From Oscillospiraceae bacterium (GTDB lineage Bacteria; Bacillota; Clostridia; Oscillospirales; Oscillospiraceae): 41,013 nt of DNA. This document shows, in pieces, positions 16,674-23,941 of this stretch. Both the position numbers and the translations under genes were made by a program. The DNA is taken from contig JAFXYJ010000105.1 of NCBI GenBank assembly GCA_017541825.1, positions 1-41,013 on the forward strand, given 5' to 3'. Position 1 is the first letter of the stretch. Each line of letters starts with the position of its first letter. A model generated the notes under the pieces. That model worked only from the letters and a program-made list of their open reading frames with translations. It had not been told where the DNA came from and did no database searches.

Positions 16674-16701
16674 AACAAGGCTGTTTTGGACAGCCGAGTA
16701 T

Positions 16702-16778
16702 GCGCCGGTAGCTCAGCTGGATAGAGTGTTGGCCTCCGGAGCCAAAGGTCGTGGGTTCGAATCCCGTCCGGCGTACCA
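16702..16778 (+). tRNA. tRNA-Arg (CCG)
   Basis: Acceptor GCGCCGG/CCGGCGT (first pair G-U), D-arm GCTCAGCTGGATAGAGT, anticodon stem TTGGC/GCCAA with loop CTCCGGA (anticodon CCG), T-loop TTCGAAT, discriminator A and encoded CCA. Its last 19 bases before the final A are repeated at 16908-16926. Confidence 0.95.
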
Positions 16779-16813
16779 GAATATCCCCGCCCTTTTGGGC
16801 GGGGATATTCTGG
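16776..16813 (+). terminator. Hairpin terminator of tRNA-Arg
   Basis: A perfect 17-bp stem (CCAGAATATCCCCGCCC and complement) with a TTTT loop. The left arm includes the encoded CCA. There is no U-tract after it, so it may act as a processing signal as well as a terminator. Confidence 0.65.
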
Positions 16814-16831
16814 TATATGCCGAAACAAGAA

Positions 16832-16926
16832 GGGATTCGAAGGGCGCGGGAGTGAATGGAGTGCCGGGGGCACTCCAGAGCCGCGCCCCGGCTCGCCCGC
16901 AGGCGAGGAATCCCGTCCGGCGTACC
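16832..16926. repeat. Hairpin-rich element ending in a copy of the tRNA-Arg 3' end
   Basis: Begins with GGGATTCGAA (16832-16841), a T-arm-like sequence in reverse orientation. It contains hairpins GGAGTGCC/GGCACTCC (16858-16876) and CTCGCC/GGCGAG (16892-16907), and ends with GAATCCCGTCCGGCGTACC (16908-16926), identical to tRNA-Arg 16759-16777. The direct repeat is 149 bp apart. It is either an attachment-site scar or a tRNA-derived repeated hairpin element; the similar architecture at 36119-36329 favours the second. Confidence 0.7.
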
Positions 16927-16929
16927 GTC

Positions 16930-16980
16930 AAAGGAACCTCTTTTGTCTGCCAGGGCAAGAGAGGTTCCTTTCGTTGTTTT
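16930..16980 (+). terminator. Terminator-like hairpin upstream of the first GNAT gene
   Basis: Stem AAAGGAACCTCT (16930-16941) / AGAGGTTCCTTT (16960-16971), then CGTTGTTTT. It closes the tRNA-Arg/repeat region. The next promoter's -35 lies within its tail. Confidence 0.75.
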
Positions 16981-17002
16981 ATGAGGTTGTATATGGTATA
17001 AT
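16974..17002 (+). promoter_or_regulatory. Promoter of the first GNAT gene
   Basis: TTGTTT (16974-16979), 17-bp spacer, TATAAT (16997-17002), 44 bases before ATG 17047. Confidence 0.75.
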
Positions 17003-17046
17003 CATCTCAATGATCGGCAGCATAGAAAAAACAGAAGGGCAAAAGC

Positions 17047-17559
17047 ATGGAAATAAGGGACCTGCAGCTTCACATACCGACAAAAGAAGACGGTTGGTTC
17101 TACGTTAAAATGATGACCGACCCGGAGACGATGGCTTACAATGCGCCCTGGTTTCCGCCAGATGGATGTATTCCCCATCCGGAAGAGGAGTGGGATAATC
17201 TGCTCGCTTCGTGGATAGGGAATGAGAGCAAAAGGTTTTATGCATTTTTGAAGCGCACTTCTGACGGCTCTTTTATCGGAGATGTAAACTATCATTACGA
17301 TCCCAAGCAAGATTGTTTCGATATGGGCGTGGTGATTTATGCTCCGGAGCGAGGTAAGGGCTATGCTGAGCAAGGTCTTCGTTTGCTCTTGGATCGAGCC
17401 TTCAGAGTTAACAGAATATCAAAGCTACGCAATTGTTTCGAGACCAATCGCGATGCGGCGTATAGGGCACATAAGGCAGTAGGATTCAAAGAGTTGGGAA
17501 TTAAAGACGGATGCTGTCTTTTAGAAATAACACGAGAGGATTATCTGGTTGAGCCGTGA
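17047..17559 (+). CDS. GNAT-family N-acetyltransferase
   Basis: 170 residues, ATG 17047 with AGAAGGG upstream. A RimJ/RimL-type acetyltransferase that moves an acetyl group from acetyl-CoA to an amine. Motif A is seen in MGVVIYAPERGKGYAEQGLR (the R-G-K-G-Y-A acetyl-CoA pyrophosphate loop), and motif B in NCFETNRDAAYRAHKAVGFK. The substrate cannot be deduced. The gene is clearly AT-richer than its neighbours, consistent with a later arrival. The next gene follows after about 85 bp on the same strand. Confidence 0.88.
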   Translation: MEIRDLQLHIPTKEDGWFYVKMMTDPETMAYNAPWFPPDGCIPHPEEEWDNLLASWIGNESKRFYAFLKRTSDGSFIGDVNYHYDPKQDCFDMGVVIYAPERGKGYAEQGLRLLLDRAFRVNRISKLRNCFETNRDAAYRAHKAVGFKELGIKDGCCLLEITREDYLVEP

Positions 17560-17644
17560 GGGAAAGCAAGGGAATTATTGAATCCAATTTCGACAAGGCA
17601 TGCTATATTCAACATACACGATCCTGATCTCTGGAGGGAGAGCG

Positions 17645-18877
17645 ATGACGGCGCTGACAATAACACAGGCACGGATGTTCATCCTGGCGAAACAGGGCTT
17701 GCTCGGCGGTTATCGCTTTTCCGGCAAAGACGGCGCGTATGCCTATGTACGGCAGGCGGGGTGTATTCAGTACGACCCGGTGGACGTCTGCGGAAAGAAC
17801 GCGGAGCTTACGCTGCAGTCGCGGGTAAAAGGATTTCGAAAATCCATGCTGGCTGAGCTTTTGTACAAGGACCGTCTGCTGGTGGACTATGCGGATAAGG
17901 AGCTGTCTATCTGGCCCGCAGAGGACTGGCCGTATTTTTCCCCCTTTCGGGAACGCAGCCGGGCCCTCGGCGGCAGCTTCCCCGGGCTTGCGGAGCTGGA
18001 ACGGGAAGCGCTGGCATATATTCGGGCAAACGGCCCGGTTTCCAGCGATACGCTCCCGATCAGCGGTGAGATCTTCTGGCACTCCTCGATGCATTGGAGC
18101 GGGCATTGGCATAAGGATTCCAAGGCTGCCCGGTCGGTCCTGGAACAGTTGTATACCGACGGGACGCTCGTGATCCACCATAAAAACGGCTCCCGGAAGT
18201 TCTATGATCTGGCCGAGCGCCATCTGGATCCATCGCTGCTGACAGCAGATTGTCCCTGCGCGGACAACGAGGAGCTGCTGTGCTGGCGCGTCCTTCGGCG
18301 GATCGGAGCGGTCGGACTGCTCTGGGACAAGAATTCGCCCGCCTTTCTGGGTATCGAATTGAAAGCCGACCGGCGTAAGTCTGCGCTTTCCGAGCTGCAG
18401 GCCCGCGGCGCGATACTGCCCGCGCGGGTCGAGGGGATCAAACCGGTGTTTTATTATCGCGCAGAGGACGAGCCGATGATGCGGGCGGTCCTTGCGGGAA
18501 CGATCGATAAAAAAGCCCGCATGGAGTTCCTCGCGCCGCTCGACCCGCTGCTTTGGGACAAAGCGATGCTTGCCGCGCTCTGGGATTTCCGCTATTCATG
18601 GGAGATCTACACGCCTGCCGACAAACGGAAATACGGTTATTACACTCTGCCCGTCCTGTGGGGCAGCGATTTCATCGGGCGGATCGAGGCGGCGGCCGAT
18701 CAGAAAGAGAGCACGCTCCGCGTGAAAAACATATGGCTTGAGCCCGGCGTCCGGCAGACCGGAAAGCTGCAGCGCGCATTTGACCGGACGCTCCGGCGCT
18801 TTGCAAACTTTAACGATTGTACGAGGGTGGGGCTCTGCGAGAAAAACGGCGGCATGGGCGCGGGTGCCGCGCGATAG
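17645..18877 (+). CDS. YcaQ-like winged-helix DNA glycosylase (AlkX/AlkZ superfamily)
   Basis: 410 residues from ATG 17645, with GGAGGGAG upstream; the frame open from 17600 lacks a ribosome site. It matches the winged-helix DNA-binding/YcaQ (DUF1006) family, tandem winged helices that in E. coli unhook interstrand cross-links and excise alkylated bases. The N-terminal part has ITQARMFILAKQGLLGGYRF and AYVRQAGCIQYDPVDVCGKN. Q42-Y43-D44 fits the catalytic Q-x-D signature I recall for YcaQ-type members. The central region has SGEIFWHSSMHW and a later winged helix (ELLCWRVLRRIGAVGLLWDK), and the C-terminus has the WEIYTPADKRKYGYYTLPVL block. It probably repairs alkylation or cross-link damage. 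Confidence 0.85.
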   Translation: MTALTITQARMFILAKQGLLGGYRFSGKDGAYAYVRQAGCIQYDPVDVCGKNAELTLQSRVKGFRKSMLAELLYKDRLLVDYADKELSIWPAEDWPYFSPFRERSRALGGSFPGLAELEREALAYIRANGPVSSDTLPISGEIFWHSSMHWSGHWHKDSKAARSVLEQLYTDGTLVIHHKNGSRKFYDLAERHLDPSLLTADCPCADNEELLCWRVLRRIGAVGLLWDKNSPAFLGIELKADRRKSALSELQARGAILPARVEGIKPVFYYRAEDEPMMRAVLAGTIDKKARMEFLAPLDPLLWDKAMLAALWDFRYSWEIYTPADKRKYGYYTLPVLWGSDFIGRIEAAADQKESTLRVKNIWLEPGVRQTGKLQRAFDRTLRRFANFNDCTRVGLCEKNGGMGAGAAR

Positions 18878-18984
18878 CGGACGGTCTCCCCGCCGTGCAG
18901 AGCGGGAAAACGCCGTTTGGGCGCTTTTTCGCGAGCCGTTTTGAGATGCGCCCGGCATAACGCGGCCGCAGGATCGCCGCCGCA

Positions 18985-19020
18985 CCGCAAAAGCCGCCCC
19001 CGGAGGGGCGGCTTTTGCGG
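18985..19020. terminator. Bidirectional terminator between convergent units
   Basis: A perfect 16-bp stem (CCGCAAAAGCCGCCCC and complement) with loop CGGA. The inner AAAAG/CTTTT supplies T-rich tails in both directions. It separates the rightward YcaQ-like gene from the leftward small membrane protein gene. Confidence 0.88.
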
Positions 19021-19031
19021 TATACAGAGCT

Positions 19032-19289
19032 TTACGGATACTTTTCCGCGGCATCCGGTCCGGCCGGTTGCGGCTCCAGGACGTCGATTTGAAACAGCAC
19101 CCACTTATCGGAATACAGCTCCTCGATGTCCTTTGAAAACATAATGGTGACTTTGCCGTGCTCCATCAGGCTGGGAGCCTTTTCGATCTGGATGACGCCG
19201 GCCCTTTTGATCGTGGATCTGTCGGCGGCAAAACCGATCCAAAACGAAATCACGCAGACAGCGATCGCCGTCAGAAATGAGATATCCAT
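19032..19289 (-). CDS. Small single-pass membrane protein, unknown
   Basis: 85 residues, ATG 19289 with AAAAGGAGG upstream. One N-terminal membrane helix (about 3-22, ISFLTAIAVCVISFWIGFAA) is followed by a soluble domain of about 60 residues (RAGVIQIEKAPSLMEHGKVT...WVLFQIDVLEP). There is no Cys or signal-peptidase site, so it is probably membrane-anchored. I do not recognise a characterised family. It is the last gene of a leftward series starting at the esterase, but 120 bases separate it from the peroxidase gene, so it may have its own promoter, which I could not identify. Confidence 0.8.
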   Translation of the reverse strand: MDISFLTAIAVCVISFWIGFAADRSTIKRAGVIQIEKAPSLMEHGKVTIMFSKDIEELYSDKWVLFQIDVLEPQPAGPDAAEKYP

Positions 19290-19409
19290 CGCTTCAACCT
19301 CCTTTTACGCGGCTTTTTTACATGAGCCCGCCGGGAGCTCCCGCTGTAGAGGCTGTAATTTCTGCGCAAAACGATGATATCCCGTCCCGGCGGCCGGAGA
19401 CGGCGCCCT

Positions 19410-19865
19410 TCAGCCCAGATAGGCGAGGATCTCCTCGGCGTTGGTGTCCGGCTTGACCTTGGGCATGACCTTTTCGATGACGCCCTGTTCGTCGATGAGA
19501 TAGGTCGTGCGCACGACGCCCATGCTGACTTTTCCGTAATTCTTTTTCTCCTGCCACGCGCCGTAGGCCTCGATGGCGGTCCGTTCCGGATCGGAGAGCA
19601 GGATAAAGGGCAGAGAGTATTTCTCCGCGAATTTCAGATGAGAAGCCGCGCTGTCGCGGCTGATCCCTATGACGACGACGTTTTTGTCCACGAATCTGTC
19701 ATAGCTGGCCGCGAAGGCGCAGGCCTGCCGGGTGCAGCCGGACGTGTTGTCCTTCGGATAGAAATAGACCACGACCTTCCTTCCCCGGAAATCAGAGAGG
19801 CGGACGGGGTTGGCGTCCTTGTCGGGCAGCGTGAAATCAGGGGCGGGCGTTCCCGCTTCGAGCAT
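19410..19865 (-). CDS. bcp: PrxQ/BCP-type thioredoxin-dependent peroxiredoxin
   Basis: 151 residues, ATG 19865 with AAAGGAGA upstream. It reduces H2O2 and organic hydroperoxides using thioredoxin. The peroxidatic Cys is C44 and the resolving Cys is C49 in NTSGCTRQACAFAASYDRF, the atypical two-Cys CxxxxC PrxQ arrangement. The thioredoxin fold motifs APDFTLPDKDANPVRLSDF and VVVYFYPKD are intact and the length is normal. It is in the same orientation as the esterase gene, 54 bases downstream of it. A role in oxygen defence of an anaerobe is likely. Confidence 0.95.
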   Translation of the reverse strand: MLEAGTPAPDFTLPDKDANPVRLSDFRGRKVVVYFYPKDNTSGCTRQACAFAASYDRFVDKNVVVIGISRDSAASHLKFAEKYSLPFILLSDPERTAIEAYGAWQEKKNYGKVSMGVVRTTYLIDEQGVIEKVMPKVKPDTNAEEILAYLG

Positions 19866-19919
19866 GGCGGATTCTCCTTTCGATTTGTTTTTTCACGGGA
19901 ACAGATCCCGTTCGGGGCT

Positions 19920-21095
19920 TCAGCGGAAGAGGCGCTGCGCGAAGTCGTGGTAGAGGATGCGCAGCACCGCCCAGTCGTGGGGATAACCCTCCACCACACG
20001 GCGCACGATGTTGGGGTAGGCGGAAAAGCCCTTCTCGATGCAGATTTCGTCGTCGATGCGGAAAGGCTCGATGTGCCGGTCCATGGAGCCGATGCCCCGG
20101 TAATAGAGCGCTACCTCCCGCGTAAAGCGCTCCCGGTCCTCCAGGATGCGCAGGTGATCGTTGACCTCAAAGGACCTCTCGGTGTCCAGTCCGGGCCCGA
20201 CCCGACGCATGAAGCCGCTCAGAAGGCCGATATAGGCGAACACGTCGGTGTTTTCCAGACCGATCACGCTGGCCTGACAGGAGCCCATGGAAAAGCCCGC
20301 GATGCCCCGGTGCCGCTTGTCCGCGACGACTCTGTATTTTCTCTCGATCATGGGGATGCAGCTTTCGATCAGGGAGCGGGCCAGCCCGCTGCCGGAATTC
20401 ATGAGGGTCTCGCCCTCGGCGCGCTGCATGCCGTCGTTCATGACCACGATGAAGGGCTCGATCTTTCCGTCGGCGATGAGGTTGTCCATGATGTGGTTCA
20501 CCTTGCCGTTGAAGATCCAGGAAGTCTCGTTCTCTCCGGCGCCGTGCTGCAGATAGAGCACGGGATACTCCCCGCCCCTGTAATACTCCGGCGGGAGGTA
20601 TATCAGGCATCTCTGCTCGGCGCGGAAGGCGTCCGACCAGTAATACTCGGCGGCGACGGTCCCGTGAGGCACGTCCCGCATCAGCACGAAGGGGGCGTTC
20701 GGGTCGGGGATCTCCACATAGTTGATGGCCTTGCCGTGGCTGTAATACAGCGGACAGTAAGGACTCACGGCCTCCGCGCCGTCGATCAGGAACACGAAGG
20801 CCTTCGGGCCGCAGAACAGGGGATCGTAGGGCAGCACCGCGCGCCAGATGCCCCGGCCGTCCTTTTCCATTTTCAGCGGCGTTTCCGGGATCAGGCCGAA
20901 GGAGACCTCGACGCTCGCGGCGTCGGGCGCATAGAACCCGAAATGCACGTCGCCGTTGGGCTGCACCCTGGCACCGGTGTCCAGGGGGACGGGCGCAAAG
21001 GGATCCGCTCCGGGCAGGGCCTGGGGCTCCTGGGGCGCAAAGGCGCTGATCGTGTCGTCAAATACGCGGTTTCCGATAAAAGCAAAGTTTTCCAT
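19920..21095 (-). CDS. Esterase-family alpha/beta hydrolase with N-terminal E-set domain
   Basis: 391 residues, ATG 21095 (ribosome site AAAGGA is about 10 bases away). Residues 40-130 look like an early-set/CBM48-type beta domain (VQPNGDVHFGFYAPDAASVE). Residues 140-391 form an esterase D/feruloyl esterase-type alpha/beta hydrolase with nucleophile S269 in AGFSMGSCQAS, the oxyanion region LYLQHGAGENETSW, and an expected acid/His pair near the C-terminus (GYPHDWAVLR). There is no signal peptide, so it is cytosolic. Relatives deacylate xylan- or siderophore-type esters; the substrate is not predictable here. The next lipase-like gene lies upstream on the same strand. Confidence 0.88.
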   Translation of the reverse strand: MENFAFIGNRVFDDTISAFAPQEPQALPGADPFAPVPLDTGARVQPNGDVHFGFYAPDAASVEVSFGLIPETPLKMEKDGRGIWRAVLPYDPLFCGPKAFVFLIDGAEAVSPYCPLYYSHGKAINYVEIPDPNAPFVLMRDVPHGTVAAEYYWSDAFRAEQRCLIYLPPEYYRGGEYPVLYLQHGAGENETSWIFNGKVNHIMDNLIADGKIEPFIVVMNDGMQRAEGETLMNSGSGLARSLIESCIPMIERKYRVVADKRHRGIAGFSMGSCQASVIGLENTDVFAYIGLLSGFMRRVGPGLDTERSFEVNDHLRILEDRERFTREVALYYRGIGSMDRHIEPFRIDDEICIEKGFSAYPNIVRRVVEGYPHDWAVLRILYHDFAQRLFR

Positions 21096-21228
21096 CCGAT
21101 GCGCGTCCTTTCCGCAGTCATTGTGAAATCACCGCCTCCGGTTCCGGCTCTGCGGTCAGCGGAGGATCTTCTACGCCGGTCCTGCGCGTGAGCCGCCGTC
21201 CGCGGAGCCGGCCGCCGGAGGGGAGGGC

Positions 21229-22155
21229 TCAAAGACAGCTTTTGAAGAAATCGACGATGCCTTTCTCGACCTCGAACTTGATGTCGTCGTAGTTGTGGAT
21301 CTCGTGCCGGTAGCCGGAATAGAGCTTCGTCTTCACCTTGTGGCCGGTCTGGGCCAGCCAGTTGGAGGTCTGGTAGACGCCCTCGCCCCAGCTCCCCACC
21401 GGGTCCTCATCGCCGCCGATGTTGTAGATCGGGAGCGCGGTCGGGACCTTCGCGGCCCACTCGGTGCCCTGAATGCATTCCATCATCTGGCAGAAGTACA
21501 GCATGGAGCGGTTGTTGGTCGGTCTGGTGAAGGCGTCGAAGGGGTCTGCCGCGTGATCGTCCTGGACCCATTTGCTGTGGCAGATCCACTCGTTGCCGAG
21601 CTTGACGGGCTCTTCGATGCGATCGAACATGAACGCGAAGAGCATGTTCGTGTACTCGGGGCTGGACTCGTCGCCCTTCCCGGCGTCCACGCCGGCCCGG
21701 ATCGCCCCTAGGGTCTCCGGCAGGGTGGGCATGCATCCCGCGGTGCCGCAGAGCGTCACGCCCGCAAGCTCGGCTCCGTAGGAGGCGATATAATCCCTGG
21801 CGATAAAAGAGCCCATGCTGTGACCGAACATGAAATACGGCAGACCGGGATACTTTTCCTTGACCAGCAGCGTCAGGGTGTGCTCGTCCTCCATCATCGT
21901 ATGGGGGCCTTTCCGGCCCCAGTCGCCCCAGGTGTTGTTCTCGATGGCCGTTTTGCCGTGGCCGACATGGTCGTCCGCCGCGACGATAAAGCCCGCGTCC
22001 ATGAACGCTACGATCATATGGAGATACCGTCTGGAATGCTCGCCGAAGCCGTGGACCAGCTGAACGATCCCTTTGGGTTCGCAGGCCGGGACATAGATCC
22101 ATCCGTAGACCGTGTCCCGTTCGTTGTACGACCGGAAGCTGATTTCGTGTAACAT
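21229..22155 (-). CDS. Alpha/beta hydrolase, monoacylglycerol-lipase/lysophospholipase type
   Basis: 308 residues from ATG 22155, with AAAAAAGGAGG upstream; the longer frame crosses the promoter. Hydrolase_4/Ser aminopeptidase S33-type fold: oxyanion motif VQLVHGFGEHSRRY, nucleophile S113 in FGHSMGSFIARD, acid in YNIGGDEDPVGSWGEG and His in SGYRHEIHNYDD. Members cleave monoacylglycerols or lysophospholipids in the cytosol or at the membrane. It is served by the strong promoter at 22214-22242. The 133 bases before the esterase gene contain no clear terminator, so the hydrolases could be co-transcribed. Confidence 0.92.
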   Translation of the reverse strand: MLHEISFRSYNERDTVYGWIYVPACEPKGIVQLVHGFGEHSRRYLHMIVAFMDAGFIVAADDHVGHGKTAIENNTWGDWGRKGPHTMMEDEHTLTLLVKEKYPGLPYFMFGHSMGSFIARDYIASYGAELAGVTLCGTAGCMPTLPETLGAIRAGVDAGKGDESSPEYTNMLFAFMFDRIEEPVKLGNEWICHSKWVQDDHAADPFDAFTRPTNNRSMLYFCQMMECIQGTEWAAKVPTALPIYNIGGDEDPVGSWGEGVYQTSNWLAQTGHKVKTKLYSGYRHEIHNYDDIKFEVEKGIVDFFKSCL

Positions 22156-22213
22156 GGTGTCCTCCTTTTTTCCGTGTTTGATAGGATGATCGCGCAGGCG
22201 CGCTGTCAGCTTA

Positions 22214-22242
22214 ACTATACAGGAAATCCGGCAAAGATACAA
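22214..22242 (-). promoter_or_regulatory. Promoter of the leftward lipase gene
   Basis: Minus strand TTGTAT (22242-22237), 17-bp spacer, TATAGT (22219-22214), about 58 bases before ATG 22155. Confidence 0.82.
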
Positions 22243-22264
22243 TACGGAGAATCGTCCGCCGCTG

Positions 22265-22293
22265 TTGTGCTTTTCGCCGCGGCATGGTATATT
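22265..22293 (+). promoter_or_regulatory. Promoter of the 22337 gene
   Basis: TTGTGC (22265-22270), 17-bp spacer, TATATT (22288-22293). It is divergent from the lipase promoter, with 22 bp between the two -35 elements. Confidence 0.75.
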
Positions 22294-22336
22294 GGATCGT
22301 ACGCATGCTGCGGCATATACAGACAGGGAGGCTGAC

Positions 22337-22678
22337 ATGGCGACGATCAACGTATACGAGCAGTACTTTTCCGCCCGCGGCAGCTTCAACGGCGCGGAAC
22401 GGCGCGGCGCGCTGGTGATGCTGATCTCGGACTCTGAGGCGGGGCATATCCGCTACGAGGCCTCGGTGACCTTCTTCCCCCACGCGGATGAGGAGGACTA
22501 CGCGGTTTCGTGGGACGCCTGCTTTTCGCGCCCGCTCTATGACGCCCCGGGCCGCCGTTCCAGGAAACGGGAGGCGCAGCTCCTCTCGGAGCTGCGGGGA
22601 GTTGTCGACGCGCTTGCCGCCGAGGCCGGCGGCGAGGTGCTCTGGGACGAGCCGCTGCGCCCGGCGCGGATGGGCTGA
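22337..22678 (+). CDS. Conserved hypothetical protein, 113 aa
   Basis: ATG 22337 after CAGGGAGG. A compact soluble protein with a beta-rich first half (GALVMLISDSEAGHIRYEAS, SVTFFPHADEEDYAVSWDAC) and a helical, charged second half (RKREAQLLSELRGVVDALAA). I do not recognise a named family; homologues would be conserved hypotheticals in Clostridia. It is a single-gene unit with its own promoter and terminator. No catalytic motif is evident. Confidence 0.82.
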   Translation: MATINVYEQYFSARGSFNGAERRGALVMLISDSEAGHIRYEASVTFFPHADEEDYAVSWDACFSRPLYDAPGRRSRKREAQLLSELRGVVDALAAEAGGEVLWDEPLRPARMG

Positions 22679-22685
22679 ACGGAAA

Positions 22686-22713
22686 AACGGACGCCTGTAC
22701 GGCGTCCGTTTTT
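22686..22713. terminator. Bidirectional terminator between convergent genes
   Basis: Ten-bp stem AACGGACGCC/GGCGTCCGTT, loop TGTAC, TTT(T) after it on the plus strand and AAAA before it. It serves both the 113-aa gene and the PlsY-like gene whose stop lies at 22715. Confidence 0.88.
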
Positions 22714-22714
22714 G

Positions 22715-23341
22715 TCATTGTCTTCCGATGCGTTCGAGCTCCGAGTCCTTGTTCCACAGAAAGCTGATCCGAACCTCCTGTCCGCTGCGGATGCGGGCGA
22801 AATTGTCCATGTGTCTGATAAAGATCGGCACTGCCGGGATCAGCAGGATCAGCGCGCCCGCCGCGTCTCCTGTGCGGGCATAGTAGATCGCGGGGAACGC
22901 CGCCGACAGGGTGGGGGAGACGAAGCACACATACCGGGTGATCAGCGTCATCACGATGGCCGCGCCCAGCAGTATGAGGAACCAGTGCCAGCTCCAGGCC
23001 AGCACCACGCCGCCCTGACAGGCCAGCCCCTTTCCCCCGTGGAATCCGAGCACGATCGGGAACATATGGCCCATGATGCAGGCCACGCCGCCGATCTGTT
23101 CCGCCGCGGGGAATTCCGGGAACAGCCAGCGGCAGATCCGGCAGGCGGCAAAGGTCTTCAGGATATCCAGGATCGCGACGACGATGAACGCCGCCCTGCC
23201 CGCGATGAGGAAGGCATTGGTCGCCCCGGCGCTGCCGGAGCCCTCCCGGAACACGTCGTGTCCCGACTTTTTTACGATCAGGTAGGCGGGGTTGAAATTG
23301 CCCAGCGAATAACCGATCAGGATGCTGAAAATGATCTTCAT
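22715..23341 (-). CDS. plsY: PlsY-like glycerol-3-phosphate acyltransferase
   Basis: 208 residues, ATG 23341 (ribosome site AAGGACAGGG). Integral membrane enzyme using acyl-phosphate to acylate glycerol-3-phosphate, the first step of phospholipid synthesis. Five or so membrane helices and the family motifs are visible: motif 1 near residue 34 reads EGSGSAGATN (classical GSGNIGATN), motif 2 GHMFPIVLGFHGGKGLA near 92-108, and motif 3-like TRYVCFVSPTLSAAFPAIYY. The changes in motif 1 mark it as a divergent paralogue, so activity on the usual substrate is probable but not assured. It is transcribed from the promoter at 23404-23432. Confidence 0.88.
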   Translation of the reverse strand: MKIIFSILIGYSLGNFNPAYLIVKKSGHDVFREGSGSAGATNAFLIAGRAAFIVVAILDILKTFAACRICRWLFPEFPAAEQIGGVACIMGHMFPIVLGFHGGKGLACQGGVVLAWSWHWFLILLGAAIVMTLITRYVCFVSPTLSAAFPAIYYARTGDAAGALILLIPAVPIFIRHMDNFARIRSGQEVRISFLWNKDSELERIGRQ

Positions 23342-23367
23342 AACGACCCTGTCCTTGCCGATAAGGC

Positions 23368-23394
23368 CCGTTTCCGGGAGGAAACGGCTTTTTT
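23368..23394 (+). terminator. Hairpin with T-tract inside the plsY-like leader
   Basis: Stem CCGTTTCC/GGAAACGG, loop GGGA, followed on the plus strand by CTTTTTT. As a plus-strand terminator it has no plus-strand gene to serve. On the minus strand it lies about 10-30 bases after the plsY-like start point as a 5'-leader hairpin. It may block antisense transcription or tune translation. Confidence 0.55.
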
Positions 23395-23403
23395 ATGTCC
23401 CTG

Positions 23404-23432
23404 ATTGTACACAAAAACAGCAGACTTCGCAA
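23404..23432 (-). promoter_or_regulatory. Promoter of the plsY-like gene
   Basis: Minus strand TTGCGA (23432-23427), 17-bp spacer, TACAAT (23409-23404). Confidence 0.8.
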
Positions 23433-23446
23433 GTCCCTGCCGTTTT

Positions 23447-23941
23447 TCAAGTGAATCGATAGGCGTACCGGACCTCGCGCAGAGCCTTTCCGCCGATCCG
23501 GGCGTCCAGATATTCGTCGGTGCAGGAAAACCCGTTCTTTTCGTAAAAGCGTCTTGCCCGGGTGTTTTCTTCCAGGACCCAGAGGAATACGTCTTTGAAG
23601 CCCTGGCGATGCAACTCGCCGAGCACGGCGTTGAGCAGCTCTCCGCCGTATCCCCGGCCCGTGTACTCCGGCAGCAGATAGATCGAGATCACCTCTCCCG
23701 CGTCGGGGTACCGATCGAATCTCGACCGGCAGAAGCTGCTGGTCCCGATGAATGCTCCGTTTTCCACGCAGACCATCGTGTGCCATCCGGGAATGTCGGC
23801 GCTGCCTGCCCACCGCCCCTCGGGGATGGCGTCCAGATAGTCCTGCGGGATGATGCCCCGATAGGCGGACCGCCAGCTCTCTTCGTATATCCTGCTGATC
23901 GCCTTCCGATCATCCGACGCGGTCAAATATCTGATTTCCAT
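23447..23941 (-). CDS. GNAT-family N-acetyltransferase
   Basis: 164 residues from ATG 23941, with GAGAGGAAAAA upstream; the frame extends further but without a ribosome site. RimI/YhbS-type acetyltransferase: N-terminal MEIRYLTASDDRKAISRIYE with RIYEESWRSAYRGI. Motif A is VISIYLLPEYTGRGYGGELL (acetyl-CoA loop R-G-Y-G-G), and motif B is WVLEENTRARRFYEKNGFS. The substrate is unknown. It lies upstream of the plsY-like gene on the same strand, but that gene has its own promoter in between. I did not find a convincing promoter for this gene in the 514 bases upstream. Confidence 0.9.
   Translation of the reverse strand: MEIRYLTASDDRKAISRIYEESWRSAYRGIIPQDYLDAIPEGRWAGSADIPGWHTMVCVENGAFIGTSSFCRSRFDRYPDAGEVISIYLLPEYTGRGYGGELLNAVLGELHRQGFKDVFLWVLEENTRARRFYEKNGFSCTDEYLDARIGGKALREVRYAYRFT

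Noticed and set aside
16667-16958. Minus-strand frames over tRNA-Arg with peptides such as DSNPRPLAPEANTL
   Set aside because: Well-known spurious translations of tRNA genes.
19374-21191. A 605-codon plus-strand frame
   Set aside because: Antisense to the PrxQ and esterase genes, which have catalytic motifs and ribosome sites.
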